Positions 26,091 through 34,743 of a DNA stretch of 64,000 nucleotides are shown one piece after another. The notes under the pieces are model-generated. The model was given only the letters and a program-made list of their open reading frames with translations, was not told the DNA's origin and searched no databases. The stretch's first letter is position 1. Every line of letters starts with the position of its first letter. Both the position numbers and the translations under genes were made by a program. This DNA comes from JAEWWD01 sp964440115 (GTDB taxonomy: Bacteria > Bacillota > Clostridia > Christensenellales > CAG-138): NCBI GenBank assembly GCA_964440115.1, contig CAYTPV010000003.1, positions 434,001 to 498,000 on the forward strand, written 5' to 3'.

Positions 26091-26115
26091 CCGCATTCGA
26101 AATGCGGATTTTTTA
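26091..26115 (+). terminator. Terminator after the diguanylate cyclase
   Basis: CCGCATT-CGA-AATGCGG followed by ATTTTTTATT: 7-bp stem, U-tract. Confidence 0.9.
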
Positions 26116-26240
26116 TTGCGTTAGCAATTTAGTATGGTAATACGCTAAATTTTTTGCTTTTCAATCCGTTCGGTTTGTGGCAAAATATAACTATGCAACC
26201 GGCATTACTAAATATACAGTATTTTGGAGGGCGGGGTATC

Positions 26241-27818
26241 ATGAAAAACATTGCGGTGATAGGCTCCAGCGGGGGAAATTTGTACAATCTGGGCGGGAAA
26301 GACCCGCAGAAGCTGTTGGGGGAGATACAGCTTCAATGCAGAAACACACAGATGCAACTAAGCGATATCGTGTTCATCGGCGCAAGCACATCCATGGATT
26401 CCATCACCAAGGATACGACTGCTGCGCTGTATACGCTTAAGGGCGGCGATATCATCTGCGGCGCGCAAGTATCGCTTGAGCAGGCAAACGGGCAGGCGGC
26501 GCAGGCGGACGCGGCGTTAGCCTCTCGCATAGACGCGGGCGAAATCGACGCCATCATCGTCATGAGCGCGGACCCGGCGCGGGTCAACCGGCTTTCCATG
26601 GAAGCCGCCGCGCGCGCCAAGACGCCCATCGTGGGCACCGGCGGCGCATCCATGGCGGCCATACAATCCATGGGCTGCACCGTCATCGCTGTCAGCGGCA
26701 CAACGGGAACTACCAACCGCACAAGAGCGGTCGCGGCGATCACGGCAATCAGCAGACATTATAAGCTCAGGTATACGCCCATCATAGGCTCCACATCCGG
26801 CGGCGCACAGGTGGAGGGCAGCATATGGAAGCGCATCAGCTTCCGCGGCATTATGATGGCGTCGCTGCCCGGCTTTATCGCCATGGCGCTCATACTCGCC
26901 ATCAGCAAGATCCCCGGTCTGGCCCCGCTTGAAGCGGTGTTCAATCTGCTCATATCGGGCATTCCGGTCGTCATCGCCGCCATTGCCGCACGTCAGGTAT
27001 CCGGTCTTGACGAAGTCGGCGTCGTCGCGGGCGTAGTGGCGGGGCTTTTATCCACACAGGGCGGGTTGATCGGCGGACTCATCGGCGGTATTATCGCGGG
27101 CGTGCTGGCATTCTATTTCATTCGTCTGTGCCTGAGCCTGCGCTTTCCTGCTACTACCGCCAATATCGTATCCGGCGGTGTTTCCGGCCTGATCGCAGGC
27201 TTGTTCGTATACTTCCTCATTGCGCCCGCGGCGCTTTGGGTGGGCGATAACATCGCCAAGCTCATACAGACAGCCATCGATTTCAGCCCCGTGCTCGCGG
27301 GTGTGATCGCGGGCGTACTCATATGGCCTGCCATCATCGGCGGCGTATACCACGCGGCCATACTGCCCATCGTCATGCTGGAAATGAGCCAGAAGGGCAT
27401 GAGCTTCCTTGGGGCCATCGATATGACCGGCCTTGTCATGGTATCCGCTGGCATTACGCTTGCAAATATCGTATATCCGCGCCAGAACGGTGACCGCGCC
27501 ATCGCGCTGCCCGGCTTCCTTATCAATACCGTGTTCGGCACATTCGTGGAAGCCGCGTATCCGTTCATGTTCTCGGATAAACTGGTGTTCGGCGCGGCAT
27601 TGATATCCGCTGCTGTATCCGGCGGGCTGGTCGGTATATTCGGTGCGGAAGGCATCGCGTATGTGCCCGCCATTTCCGCGCCCTTTATGTCCAACAATCC
27701 GTGGGGCTTCGCGCTTTCCATGGTGACTGCCACCGCGCTGGCGTTTTTGCTTACGCTGCTCGCCAACCGTATCGCGCGGCATAAGGCGGCGACGCATGGG
27801 GCTCAAGCGGAAGCGTAG
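26241..27818 (+). CDS. PTS EIIC-like membrane transporter with a soluble N-terminal domain
   Basis: 525 aa. Residues 1 to about 185 form a soluble alpha/beta domain starting IAVIGSSGGNLYNLGGKDP with GASTSMDSITKDT, VMSADPARVNR and AVSGTTGTTNRTRAVAA. Residues about 195-510 are a Gly/Ala/Ile-rich polytopic region of PTS EIIC type, with WKRISFRGIMMASLPGFIAM and PAISAPFMSNNPWGFALSM. No EIIA, EIIB or HPr gene is nearby and no EIIB phospho-Cys motif is obvious. The ATG at 26241 has GGAGG; longer upstream frames do not. Substrate unknown. Confidence 0.75.
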   Translation: MKNIAVIGSSGGNLYNLGGKDPQKLLGEIQLQCRNTQMQLSDIVFIGASTSMDSITKDTTAALYTLKGGDIICGAQVSLEQANGQAAQADAALASRIDAGEIDAIIVMSADPARVNRLSMEAAARAKTPIVGTGGASMAAIQSMGCTVIAVSGTTGTTNRTRAVAAITAISRHYKLRYTPIIGSTSGGAQVEGSIWKRISFRGIMMASLPGFIAMALILAISKIPGLAPLEAVFNLLISGIPVVIAAIAARQVSGLDEVGVVAGVVAGLLSTQGGLIGGLIGGIIAGVLAFYFIRLCLSLRFPATTANIVSGGVSGLIAGLFVYFLIAPAALWVGDNIAKLIQTAIDFSPVLAGVIAGVLIWPAIIGGVYHAAILPIVMLEMSQKGMSFLGAIDMTGLVMVSAGITLANIVYPRQNGDRAIALPGFLINTVFGTFVEAAYPFMFSDKLVFGAALISAAVSGGLVGIFGAEGIAYVPAISAPFMSNNPWGFALSMVTATALAFLLTLLANRIARHKAATHGAQAEA

Positions 27819-27862
27819 GAACTTTGACGGCCCAGCGATCCCAGCCGATACCTCTTTCATAA

Positions 27863-28071
27863 GGTATCGCCGCCTTTGGCGGCGACGAAGATTTATTTAA
27901 TTTAATAGCGGGAGGGCTGCGGCCCCCCCGCGCCCCCTAAAGATTTAGGAATGGAACACAGTGCACCAACAAAGCTGGATTTGCGCCGTCACTAAGGGGG
28001 AGTGGGGGGCGAAGCCCTCCCACTTTATAATAAAAAAATAGTTCGTCGCCGCCCGAAAAGGCGGCGATACT
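27863..28071. repeat. MITE-like element with inverted composite ends
   Basis: About 209 bases. The left end reads GTATCGCCGCC, a hairpin, an A/T-rich spacer, then GCGGGAGGGC...CCCCCCGCGCCCCC; the right end is the inverse, with GGGGGGCGAAGCCCTCCC, an A/T-rich spacer and GGCGGCGATAC. About 55 unrelated bases lie between. No transposase. Half-elements occur at 21.4 and 44.4 kb. Confidence 0.75.
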
Positions 28072-28161
28072 TGTTTTTTCCTACGGACAACAGCGTTTAT
28101 TTGGTAGGAGAGGGTTCCATCACCTCAGACAAACCATTTTTACAGGGAAACGAAATACGGC

Positions 28162-28190
28162 TTGACTCTGGTACGGCATTTGCATATACT
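28162..28190 (+). promoter_or_regulatory. Sigma-A promoter of the DUF6530-like gene
   Basis: TTGACT, 17-base spacer, TATACT: near-consensus, about 40 bases upstream of the start codon at 28232. Confidence 0.8.
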
Positions 28191-28195
28191 GACTT

Positions 28196-28214
28196 AGTAA
28201 ATTACTAATTTACT
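28196..28214 (+). promoter_or_regulatory. Perfect palindrome at the predicted transcription start (operator candidate)
   Basis: AGTAAATT-ACT-AATTTACT, an 8-bp inverted repeat beginning 6 bases after the -10. Its position fits a repressor operator; the cognate regulator is not evident nearby. Confidence 0.6.
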
Positions 28215-28231
28215 AGATAGGATGGTTTGCA

Positions 28232-28720
28232 ATGCAAATACCAACACAACTCAAACACAAGCCGGTGATCGTCTGCGAGAATTATGAAAACGTGGACGGC
28301 CGTTACGCGTATCAATCCGATTCCAAGGGGCTTTCGCTGGGCCTTGCGCAGTGGAACGATAGGGGACGCGTGGATTCTTCCGCCAAGGTATGGCGCTACA
28401 CAGGTGAAAAATGGTCCCGTCAGAGCGAAGAGCTGCCGCTGTGGCGCGTGCTGGATCTTGCCATACTCGTTGCGCGCAGCATGCAGTACTTTCAGGAAGA
28501 AAGCTACCGGCATAAAAAGCTCTACGATCCGGAACATCCGCAGATCGATCGCGTCGGGTTGCAGGGTGACGCCATGACGGTAAGCGTCTGCACGGATAAC
28601 CCGCGCATCGATGAAGATATCGCGCTGTTTCAGAATGCGCTCACGCAGGAAAGCGAGCGCCTTGGCGAACGCTTTGCCGTATTGGCCCGCATACTCGGGC
28701 AGATGGGATATAGGGGGTAA
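28232..28720 (+). CDS. Conserved protein, DUF6530-like
   Basis: 162 aa, soluble. Contains LKHKPVIVCENYENVDGRYA, SLGLAQWNDRGRVD, AKVWRYTGEKWSRQSEELPL and LQGDAMTVSVCTDNPRIDED, which I recall as the DUF6530 family of small Bacillota proteins; the family name is from memory. Function unknown. Single-gene unit with a strong promoter, an operator-like palindrome upstream and a hairpin downstream. Confidence 0.75.
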   Translation: MQIPTQLKHKPVIVCENYENVDGRYAYQSDSKGLSLGLAQWNDRGRVDSSAKVWRYTGEKWSRQSEELPLWRVLDLAILVARSMQYFQEESYRHKKLYDPEHPQIDRVGLQGDAMTVSVCTDNPRIDEDIALFQNALTQESERLGERFAVLARILGQMGYRG

Positions 28721-28739
28721 CTAAATAAGACAGAAGAAA

Positions 28740-28776
28740 GGCTCACAAGATGCCCTTAAAGGCATCATGTGAGCCG
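28740..28776. terminator. Long hairpin between convergent genes
   Basis: GGCTCACA..GATGCC-CTTAAA-GGCATC..TGTGAGCC, a 14-bp stem with a one-base mismatch bulge on each arm. The U-tract is weak; it probably ends the DUF6530-like transcript and perhaps the convergent one. Confidence 0.6.
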
Positions 28777-28825
28777 CAGGTTTTGGCAAAGCAGAAAAAG
28801 ACGATCTGCTTTGATCTTGCGAATT

Positions 28826-29062
28826 TTAGCTGATTGCCTTTGTTATGACAGCAGCAGCTAACAATGCAATCAGAAGCACCCAAGACAGAGGATTGCCCCA
28901 GTTGAAAGTGAAGCCGAACCCGTAACGCTTTGAAACAATAAGGTTACTGTCCTGTTCATTGCAATAGACAAAACTTTGATGTTCCTCGTGCCATTGTTCT
29001 ATTTCATCTTTTGTCCATCTTCTTTTGCCATGTGAACGCCTTTCCTGCCATGGTTTATGCAA
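28826..29062 (-). CDS. Small membrane protein, DUF5808-like; start region possibly frameshifted
   Basis: C-terminal 65 residues read RRWTKDEIEQWHEEH, VYCNEQDSNLIVSKRYGFGF, FNWGNPLSWVLL and a membrane helix, matching the DUF5808 pattern (D-P/S-x-x-[FI]-V-x-K-R-[FY]-G-x-G-x-T-x-N). The only ATG with a good ribosome binding site (AGGAAAGG, ATG at 29031) is out of frame by one base and runs to a stop after 10 codons. In frame, only a TTG at 29062 inside the permease gene is available. Either a one-base deletion has broken the start or translation couples to the permease. Last gene of the ABC operon. Confidence 0.5.
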   Translation of the reverse strand: MHKPWQERRSHGKRRWTKDEIEQWHEEHQSFVYCNEQDSNLIVSKRYGFGFTFNWGNPLSWVLLIALLAAAVITKAIS

Positions 29063-30638
29063 GGTTTTTGAATAGCTGTTTGCCTCTTGTAAATACAAAT
29101 GCCGCAGCAGCAGTTGCGAGAATGGCCAGCACAACACCGATACCGAATAAAAACCAGTTCAGCACAATCGTCGTACGCATCAGCCAATACACGCCGGCAA
29201 AAGCGGCGACGATGATCGTCATCGTCAACAACGTCAGCAATACGCTTGCGCTGTTTTTTACCACTTGCGTATCATTGTAGAAATCAAATCTATGGAAGTA
29301 CAAATTAAAAATCAGCCCTGTCAGTCCGCTAAGAACTGCAAAAAGAGCGCAGATTACGAAAAGGACAACACAATCTGCAATACGTAATTGCAGGGTATAC
29401 GCCGCGAGTACGCAGTTTACAAGAAGCAGCGGGATTGTCACCGTCAAATGCACGCACAGTTTTGCAAGCAATATCTTCCCTTCATCAACCGGCAAGCTTT
29501 TGATAATCCAGATGTTTTTCCCTTCAAGGGATATGGATGGCGCCGCCGTATTGGTGATTGCAAGAATAAATCCATAAACAAGCAATATGAATAGTATCCT
29601 CATATCCGGAGGAAAGTACGACTCCAGCATTTGCATTTGTGCCCCGCCCGATCCGGACATAACCGTAAACAGCGTCATTAGGATCATACCAATGGACGAG
29701 TTCATGATATACATCACAGATGAAAAGTATCTTGAAAATTCTTTGCGCAATAAGGCCGAAAACGGGGATTGCACTCCGAATGAAAACTTACTGCGCCGGG
29801 CTTTGTATACCACCTTGGACCTGGACCACAACGATTTGTAACCAAATGACAAAGCAATGCACAACGCGGCAAACGGAACGGTATTCCATAACAGTCCAAC
29901 GAGCAGATCGCTTATGTTTTCTTTTACAATCCCGCTGGTGAGATAGCCCAGGGGAGGATAAAAGTTTTTAAATTGATCAAACAAATCCGGAATAGTGGCG
30001 CCTTGTGCATTAGAGCCTGCTGTAAGGCCCTGTACTGCAAAATAGAGGCCAAATATGAGTCCGAATGAGATGATGGCGTTGATTGTGTTTTTGGCTCTCT
30101 TTCCGCTGGTGATGATATTCATAAAGAATGCAATTACAATGAAAAGGCAGACCGGGATAAACGGCAGGCAAACAAAACCCAGTATGGCATACAGATAAAA
30201 CGGCGCATTCGGCTGCGCATTGTAACAGTAAACCGCCAGCATAGGCAGATAAAAAACAATGCCGATCAGCCAGCTTTCCGCCACCAGCGCAAACAACTTT
30301 GAAAAAAGGATCTGCATAGGCGTGATGGGATAAGAAAAAAGCTGATCCAAATCCCGCGACTCAAAAAGCACGGTGTTGACGCTGAACATTCCCGTGACCA
30401 GTGTGAGAAAAGACACTAAGAAAATTCCCATAGCAACAAGCAGCCAACCGAGCCCATACCCGCTTGTCGAGTTGTAAAGGGTATTGGCGACCCAGCCCAT
30501 ATATATCATCAAAAAGACAGCGAGTGCAATAAAAATGTAGCCGGGGGAACGCTTTTTCCCTTTGGCGAATCTGCTGACATTGATCTGCATCAACGCTAGA
30601 GAAATATTGACTTTCAGAAGTTCGAAAAATTTACTCAT
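29055..30638 (-). CDS. ABC exporter permease
   Basis: 527 aa, about 12 membrane segments, belonging to the putative ABC-exporter permease family: FESRDLDQLFSYPITPMQI near the front and RKEFSRYFSSVMYIMN plus SLEGKNIWIIKSLPVDEGKI in the second half are typical of these large one-chain permeases. Substrate unknown. Its start overlaps the end of the ATPase gene by 8 bases, so they form one transporter. Confidence 0.88.
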   Translation of the reverse strand: MSKFFELLKVNISLALMQINVSRFAKGKKRSPGYIFIALAVFLMIYMGWVANTLYNSTSGYGLGWLLVAMGIFLVSFLTLVTGMFSVNTVLFESRDLDQLFSYPITPMQILFSKLFALVAESWLIGIVFYLPMLAVYCYNAQPNAPFYLYAILGFVCLPFIPVCLFIVIAFFMNIITSGKRAKNTINAIISFGLIFGLYFAVQGLTAGSNAQGATIPDLFDQFKNFYPPLGYLTSGIVKENISDLLVGLLWNTVPFAALCIALSFGYKSLWSRSKVVYKARRSKFSFGVQSPFSALLRKEFSRYFSSVMYIMNSSIGMILMTLFTVMSGSGGAQMQMLESYFPPDMRILFILLVYGFILAITNTAAPSISLEGKNIWIIKSLPVDEGKILLAKLCVHLTVTIPLLLVNCVLAAYTLQLRIADCVVLFVICALFAVLSGLTGLIFNLYFHRFDFYNDTQVVKNSASVLLTLLTMTIIVAAFAGVYWLMRTTIVLNWFLFGIGVVLAILATAAAAFVFTRGKQLFKNLA

Positions 30639-31356
30639 TTTCCGAGACCCCTCCCGTCAGTTCCAGAAAAACATCTTCAAGGGATTTGTTCCCCACGACA
30701 TCTATGGTTTTTCCGCACTCAACCAGTTTGCCGTGCTTGATGATGGCTATTTTGTTGCACAGCTTTTGTGCAACTTCAAGCACGTGAGTGGAAAAGAATA
30801 TGGAGCAGCCTTTTTGGGCCAATTCGTGAAAGTATTCTTTTAAAGTGTATGCCGCCTTCGGGTCAAGGCCGACAAAAGGCTCATCCAGAACCAGCAGTTT
30901 CGGCTCGTGAATCAGCGCCGCAATAAGCGCGACCTTTTGCTTCATGCCGTGTGAGTAGGAAGAAATCGACGAGGACAGATCCTGCTCAATTTCGAATGCC
31001 CTGCTGTATTTTTCAATCCGTTCTTTGCGATGCTCCATAGGAACATCATACATATTTGCAACGAAATTCAGATACCGGTTGCCGGACATAAACTCATACA
31101 GATCCGGCGTATCAGGGATGTACGCCATTGATTTTTTGCACTCTATCGGTTGCGATTTGATGGACAATCCGTTAATCAGTATTTCCCCTTCATCGAAGGA
31201 GTGGATGCCGACGACGGCTTTAATGGTTGTGGTCTTACCGGCTCCGTTGTGTCCGATAAATCCATACAGGTCGCCGTCTTCAACGGTCAGCGACAAATTA
31301 TCTACAGCCTTTACATGGCCGGAATAGATTTTGGTCAAGCCTTTGATTTCAAGCAT
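30631..31356 (-). CDS. ABC exporter ATP-binding protein
   Basis: 241 aa. Walker A GHNGAGKTT, Q-loop region YIPDTPDLYEFMSG, signature YSHGMKQKVALI, Walker B LLVLDEPFVGLDP, His switch STHVLEVA. The MLEIKGLTKIY start at 31356 follows AAGGAT; the frame extends 10 codons further without a ribosome binding site. Pairs with the downstream permease. Confidence 0.92.
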   Translation of the reverse strand: MLEIKGLTKIYSGHVKAVDNLSLTVEDGDLYGFIGHNGAGKTTTIKAVVGIHSFDEGEILINGLSIKSQPIECKKSMAYIPDTPDLYEFMSGNRYLNFVANMYDVPMEHRKERIEKYSRAFEIEQDLSSSISSYSHGMKQKVALIAALIHEPKLLVLDEPFVGLDPKAAYTLKEYFHELAQKGCSIFFSTHVLEVAQKLCNKIAIIKHGKLVECGKTIDVVGNKSLEDVFLELTGGVSENE

Positions 31357-31407
31357 ATTCTTATCCTTCGCCTCTCTAAAAAGCACCTGTTTTTGCTGTA
31401 GGTTTGT

Positions 31408-31677
31408 TCACTCCGCATCCCTGTAAAGCGCATACCCGCTGAGCAGCAGGCCGAAGCCGCCGACAAGGGCAATCGCAAACCCGCCCGTCAGATACGACGT
31501 GGTGGTGTGGTCGATGATGCGTTCATACTGGCTGGTATCCATGCTGCCGCCGTTTTCCCGAATAGCGACACTTGCCGCATTCCTTCCAAGGGATGGAGCA
31601 GCAAATATCAGCACCAGACCGATGACAAACACAATGCACATACAAATGAGCGCCTTTGCCGCAATTTTCTTTTTCAC
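31408..31677 (-). CDS. Small two-helix membrane protein
   Basis: 89 aa with an N-terminal helix (8-28), an extracytoplasmic loop containing ENGGSMDTSQYERIIDHT, and a second helix (63-82), tail YRDAE. First gene of the ABC exporter operon, 51 bases before the ATPase. Perhaps an accessory subunit of the transporter (inference). Confidence 0.7.
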   Translation of the reverse strand: MKKKIAAKALICMCIVFVIGLVLIFAAPSLGRNAASVAIRENGGSMDTSQYERIIDHTTTSYLTGGFAIALVGGFGLLLSGYALYRDAE

Positions 31678-31856
31678 GCGTATTACACCCCGCTTCCAGA
31701 TTTTGCAGATTTATTTCAGTATACAGCTCATAAAGCGCATGGGCAATACAGGGGTTCTTCACAGATTGCTTCTTCAGCAATTCTGATCTGTACGCTTACT
31801 GAGCGGATATTTCATGGTATACTATTTCCATATCACCCAACGGAGGAACTCCCCTC

Positions 31857-32714
31857 ATGCGCATACTTTCGGCAGCCGCCATTGAGGCGGCGGTAGCGGG
31901 TCTTTGCGTGGACGCGACCTGCGCCCTGCCCGACGACGTTGTAAACGCCCTGCATTTGGCCTATACACAGGAAGAAGGCCCGGCGGGCATCACCCTGCGG
32001 CAGATACTGGAGAACGAACAGCTCGCGCGCGCTTCGCGCCGCCCCTGCTGCCAGGATACCGGCCTTGCGGTAGTCTTTCTGGATGTGGGGCAGGAAGTTT
32101 TCATAGACGGGGACGTGAACGCCGCTGTCAACGCGGGCGTCTCCCGCGCGTATACGGATGCGTACCTGCGCAAATCCTCGCTCGGCGCGCTTTCGCGCAA
32201 GAACACCGGCGACAATACCCCCGCCGTACTGCATGTGCGATTCGTTCCGGGGGATCAGGTGCATATTACCATCGCGCCCAAGGGCTTTGGCAGCGAAAAC
32301 ATGAGCCGTCTTGTTATGCTCAAGCCCGCACAGGGAGTGGAAGGCGTGCTGGATTTTATTGTGGAAACGGCGCGGTTGGGCGCCGCGAACGCCTGCCCGC
32401 CCGTCATACTCGGTGTCGGCATCGGCGGCACAATGGAAGCAGTGGCGCTATTGGCAAAACGTCAGCTGCTGCGCGATATAGGCTCCAAGGCTGAAACAGA
32501 AGAACTTTGTGCGCTTGAGCGCGACGCGCTTTCGCGCGTAAACGGGCTAGGCATAGGCCCCATGGGGCTGGGTGGCAAAACCACCGCGTTGGCCGTTCAT
32601 ATCGGCGAATTGCCCACGCATCTCGCCGGACTGCCGGTTGCCGTCAACGTGCAGTGCCACTGCGCGCGGCATAAAAGCATATCGTTACAGGGGGAAGAAT
32701 GCGTATGCCGGTAA
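31857..32714 (+). CDS. Class I fumarate hydratase / tartrate dehydratase, alpha subunit
   Basis: 285 aa. [4Fe-4S]-dependent hydro-lyase interconverting fumarate and malate (or L-tartrate to oxaloacetate). Cluster-ligand candidates: Cys65 in CCQDTG, Cys180 in NACPPVILGVGIGG, Cys267/269 in QCHCARHKS. Also KNTGDNTPAV and GLGIGPMGLGGKTTALAV. In the two-subunit form this chain binds the cluster and the beta chain completes the site. Start after CGGAGGAA; the beta gene overlaps the 3' end. Confidence 0.93.
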   Translation: MRILSAAAIEAAVAGLCVDATCALPDDVVNALHLAYTQEEGPAGITLRQILENEQLARASRRPCCQDTGLAVVFLDVGQEVFIDGDVNAAVNAGVSRAYTDAYLRKSSLGALSRKNTGDNTPAVLHVRFVPGDQVHITIAPKGFGSENMSRLVMLKPAQGVEGVLDFIVETARLGAANACPPVILGVGIGGTMEAVALLAKRQLLRDIGSKAETEELCALERDALSRVNGLGIGPMGLGGKTTALAVHIGELPTHLAGLPVAVNVQCHCARHKSISLQGEECVCR

Positions 32715-33259
32715 AACGTGTACAATTGCCGCTTAGACAGGCGGATATCGATACTCTGCGCGCGGGGGACGAGGTGGAGCTGTTCGGTACGGCTTACACC
32801 GCGCGCGACGCGGCGCACAGGCGCATGGCGGATTTGATCAAGAACGGCGAAGAACTGCCCATCGACATGCGCGGCGCGTGCATCTACTACGCAGGGCCAT
32901 GCCCCGCCGCGCCCGGCGAGGTGATAGGCCCCTGCGGCCCCACTACAAGCGGGCGGGTGGATGCATACACGCCCGCACTTATAGAGCGCGGCATGAGCGC
33001 AATGGTAGGCAAGGGCAAGCGATCCAAAGAAGTGAAGGATGCCATGCGGCGCAGGGCGGTCTACTTCGCGGCCACCGGCGGCGCGGCCATACTTATTTCC
33101 CGCCGCATCGTGAAAGCGGAGGTAATCGCGTTTGAGGATTTGGGCGCGGAAGCAATCCGCAAGCTGGAATTTGCCGGCGTGCCCGCCATTGTGGCTATCG
33201 ACGCCATGGGAAACGACCTATACGAGCGTGCGGGCGGCGATGCGTCCGCAGCGGAATGA
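32705..33259 (+). CDS. Class I fumarate hydratase / tartrate dehydratase, beta subunit
   Basis: 184 aa. ACIYYAGPCPAAPGEVIGP with GPTTSGRVDAYTP, then GMSAMVGKGKRS and YFAATGGAAILISRRI are the beta-subunit hallmarks. GGGGAAG at 32691-32697 is too close to the ATG at 32699 but well placed for the ATG at 32705. Overlaps alpha by 10 bases and smr by 4. Forms the heteromeric enzyme with alpha. Confidence 0.93.
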   Translation: MPVKRVQLPLRQADIDTLRAGDEVELFGTAYTARDAAHRRMADLIKNGEELPIDMRGACIYYAGPCPAAPGEVIGPCGPTTSGRVDAYTPALIERGMSAMVGKGKRSKEVKDAMRRRAVYFAATGGAAILISRRIVKAEVIAFEDLGAEAIRKLEFAGVPAIVAIDAMGNDLYERAGGDASAAE

Positions 33260-33522
33260 GCGCGAAGGGGATGCCTCCGCAGCCGGGCGTACTGGAGCTG
33301 GATCTGCACGGCATGACGGGCATACAGGCAAAAGCCTGCATCGACAGCGCGCTCAAGCGCGCCGCGGCGGGCACTTACCGCATTCGGCTTATCCACGGCT
33401 ATATCCGCGGCACGGGATTGCGGGATATGATACGCAAGGAATACCGCAGCCACCCTAAGGTGCTGCGGTTGGAAATAGGGCTTAATCAGGGCCAGACGGA
33501 ACTGGTGCTGAGGGAATATTGA
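33256..33522 (+). CDS. Small Smr-domain protein
   Basis: 88 aa, a stand-alone Smr domain: LELDLHGMTGIQAKACIDSA then RIRLIHGYIRGTGLRDMI. Smr modules (MutS2 C-terminus) are nucleases or nucleic-acid binders; the LDLHG and HG-x-G-x-G-x-L motifs are near intact (HGYIRGTG). Starts in the stop of the fumarase beta gene (ATGA), so translationally coupled to it. Confidence 0.87.
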   Translation: MSAKGMPPQPGVLELDLHGMTGIQAKACIDSALKRAAAGTYRIRLIHGYIRGTGLRDMIRKEYRSHPKVLRLEIGLNQGQTELVLREY

Positions 33523-33526
33523 TGTG

Positions 33527-33632
33527 CGTGGGGGCTTCGCCCCCATACCCCCACCCAAAAATCAATGGATCATCCGGGGGCGGGAGACGCCCCCGGATGC
33601 TAGGCCTGCGGGCCGTCGCCTTGGGAATCCCA
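33527..33632. repeat. Hairpin-rich dispersed repeat
   Basis: GGGGGCTTCGCCCCC, then CATCCGGGGGCG/CGCCCCCGGATG around GGAGA, then GCTAGGCCTGCGGGCCGTCG, a module shared with about 21.45 kb. Lies between the smr gene and a convergent gene; may terminate transcription. Confidence 0.65.
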
Positions 33633-33673
33633 TAATAATAGGTGCAGAAATTCTGCTCCTTTTTGCATATTTA

Positions 33674-34111
33674 TCAAGTATAAAACAATTCCTCCAGCCC
33701 TTCGAGGAACTTCAGGTATTCCTCCGTACTCAATTTGTAGTCGGATATCTCGTCGTCTACATACGCGACGACTTCCTGATTGCCCACAATATATATGACG
33801 GCTTCGGACGATCCATCTTCCGCCTTGCTGTGCAATGACCACAGATGCCCCGGCGCGGGCGTGCGTTCCGGCCCGTTGATGGGGTTCATCTTGGCATCAT
33901 TGATGAGCTTTACAAAATCCTGTTTTTCTTCCCCCGAAAATTCCCGCTGCTGCGCATCCTTGCTGACAACAATACTGCCCTTTTTTGAAAGCCGCGACCG
34001 AAAATCCGCAAGCGGCGCACTGGTGCTTTCTACTTTGGAAGTCAAAATCATAACTGCAGCCGCTATTACGGCAAGGCAGGCCAGCCCCCACGCGATGGTT
34101 TTTCTTTTCAC
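33674..34111 (-). CDS. Membrane-anchored protein of unknown function
   Basis: 145 aa. GTG start at 34111 preceded by GGAGGTATC; the frame continues upstream without a ribosome binding site. A basic N-terminus and one membrane helix (about 7-23) precede an extracytoplasmic domain, with FRSRLSKKGSIVVSKDAQQ, PAPGHLWSLHSKAEDGSSEA and YKLSTEEYLKFLEGLEELF. No family recognised. Confidence 0.75.
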   Translation of the reverse strand: MKRKTIAWGLACLAVIAAAVMILTSKVESTSAPLADFRSRLSKKGSIVVSKDAQQREFSGEEKQDFVKLINDAKMNPINGPERTPAPGHLWSLHSKAEDGSSEAVIYIVGNQEVVAYVDDEISDYKLSTEEYLKFLEGLEELFYT

Positions 34112-34229
34112 GCGATACCTCCGATATTCCTTAAAAAAGAGTATATGCGGGTTAGTCCCTCCGGCATATACTCCTGTCGTAAATAATTCTGTTTGGTATC
34201 GCATGCGGCAGCGCAGTACTTCGAAAATA

Positions 34230-34742
34230 TTACGCGCCGGACAGCGCGCTGACCCTGCGCTCGAAATCATGCCGCACTTCGTCGCGCGCCATGCCTAACG
34301 CCGCCGCCAGCTCACCGTATAAAAGGTCCTCCGCGCGGCGCATGTATTTTTCATCCACGGAGCCGAATTTGCGTTTTGCCTGCTCCGCTGCTTTCTTTTT
34401 GGAGTGAATGGACATGGTCAGCTGCACAAGATCCGCGCATTCGTGGGTACGGATGCAGCCTTCGTAATATTCCACGAGCTGGCCGATCGTCTGCATTTCA
34501 CAGTATTTGGGCCGGATTTCCGGTATGGTTCCTATGATGCGCTCTGCTTCCTGACGGCTTACGATGGGGCGCATAAACACCTTGCCCGATTCCACGGGCG
34601 CGTATATCGTGCCTTCGCAATACAGCGGACGGATGACATAAACCGGCTTGCCCTCGCAGCCGGGTGCGCCATCTACGGAAATATCCGTGATGCGGCAGGC
34701 GCCCACGATACCGTACTGAATAATATCTCCCACCTGATACAT
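34230..34742 (-). CDS. CarD-family transcription regulator
   Basis: 170 aa. N-terminal CarD/TRCF RNA-polymerase interaction domain (MYQVGDIIQYGIVGACRITD, YVIRPLYCEGTIYAPV) and a helical C-terminal domain (KKKAAEQAKRKFGSVDEKYM, EDLLYGELAAALGM). CarD proteins bind the RNA-polymerase beta subunit and modulate promoter opening. GGAGGTAAC gives the start at 34742, one base after the upstream gene's stop, so the two are cotranslated. Confidence 0.9.
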   Translation of the reverse strand: MYQVGDIIQYGIVGACRITDISVDGAPGCEGKPVYVIRPLYCEGTIYAPVESGKVFMRPIVSRQEAERIIGTIPEIRPKYCEMQTIGQLVEYYEGCIRTHECADLVQLTMSIHSKKKAAEQAKRKFGSVDEKYMRRAEDLLYGELAAALGMARDEVRHDFERRVSALSGA

Positions 34743-34743
34743 G

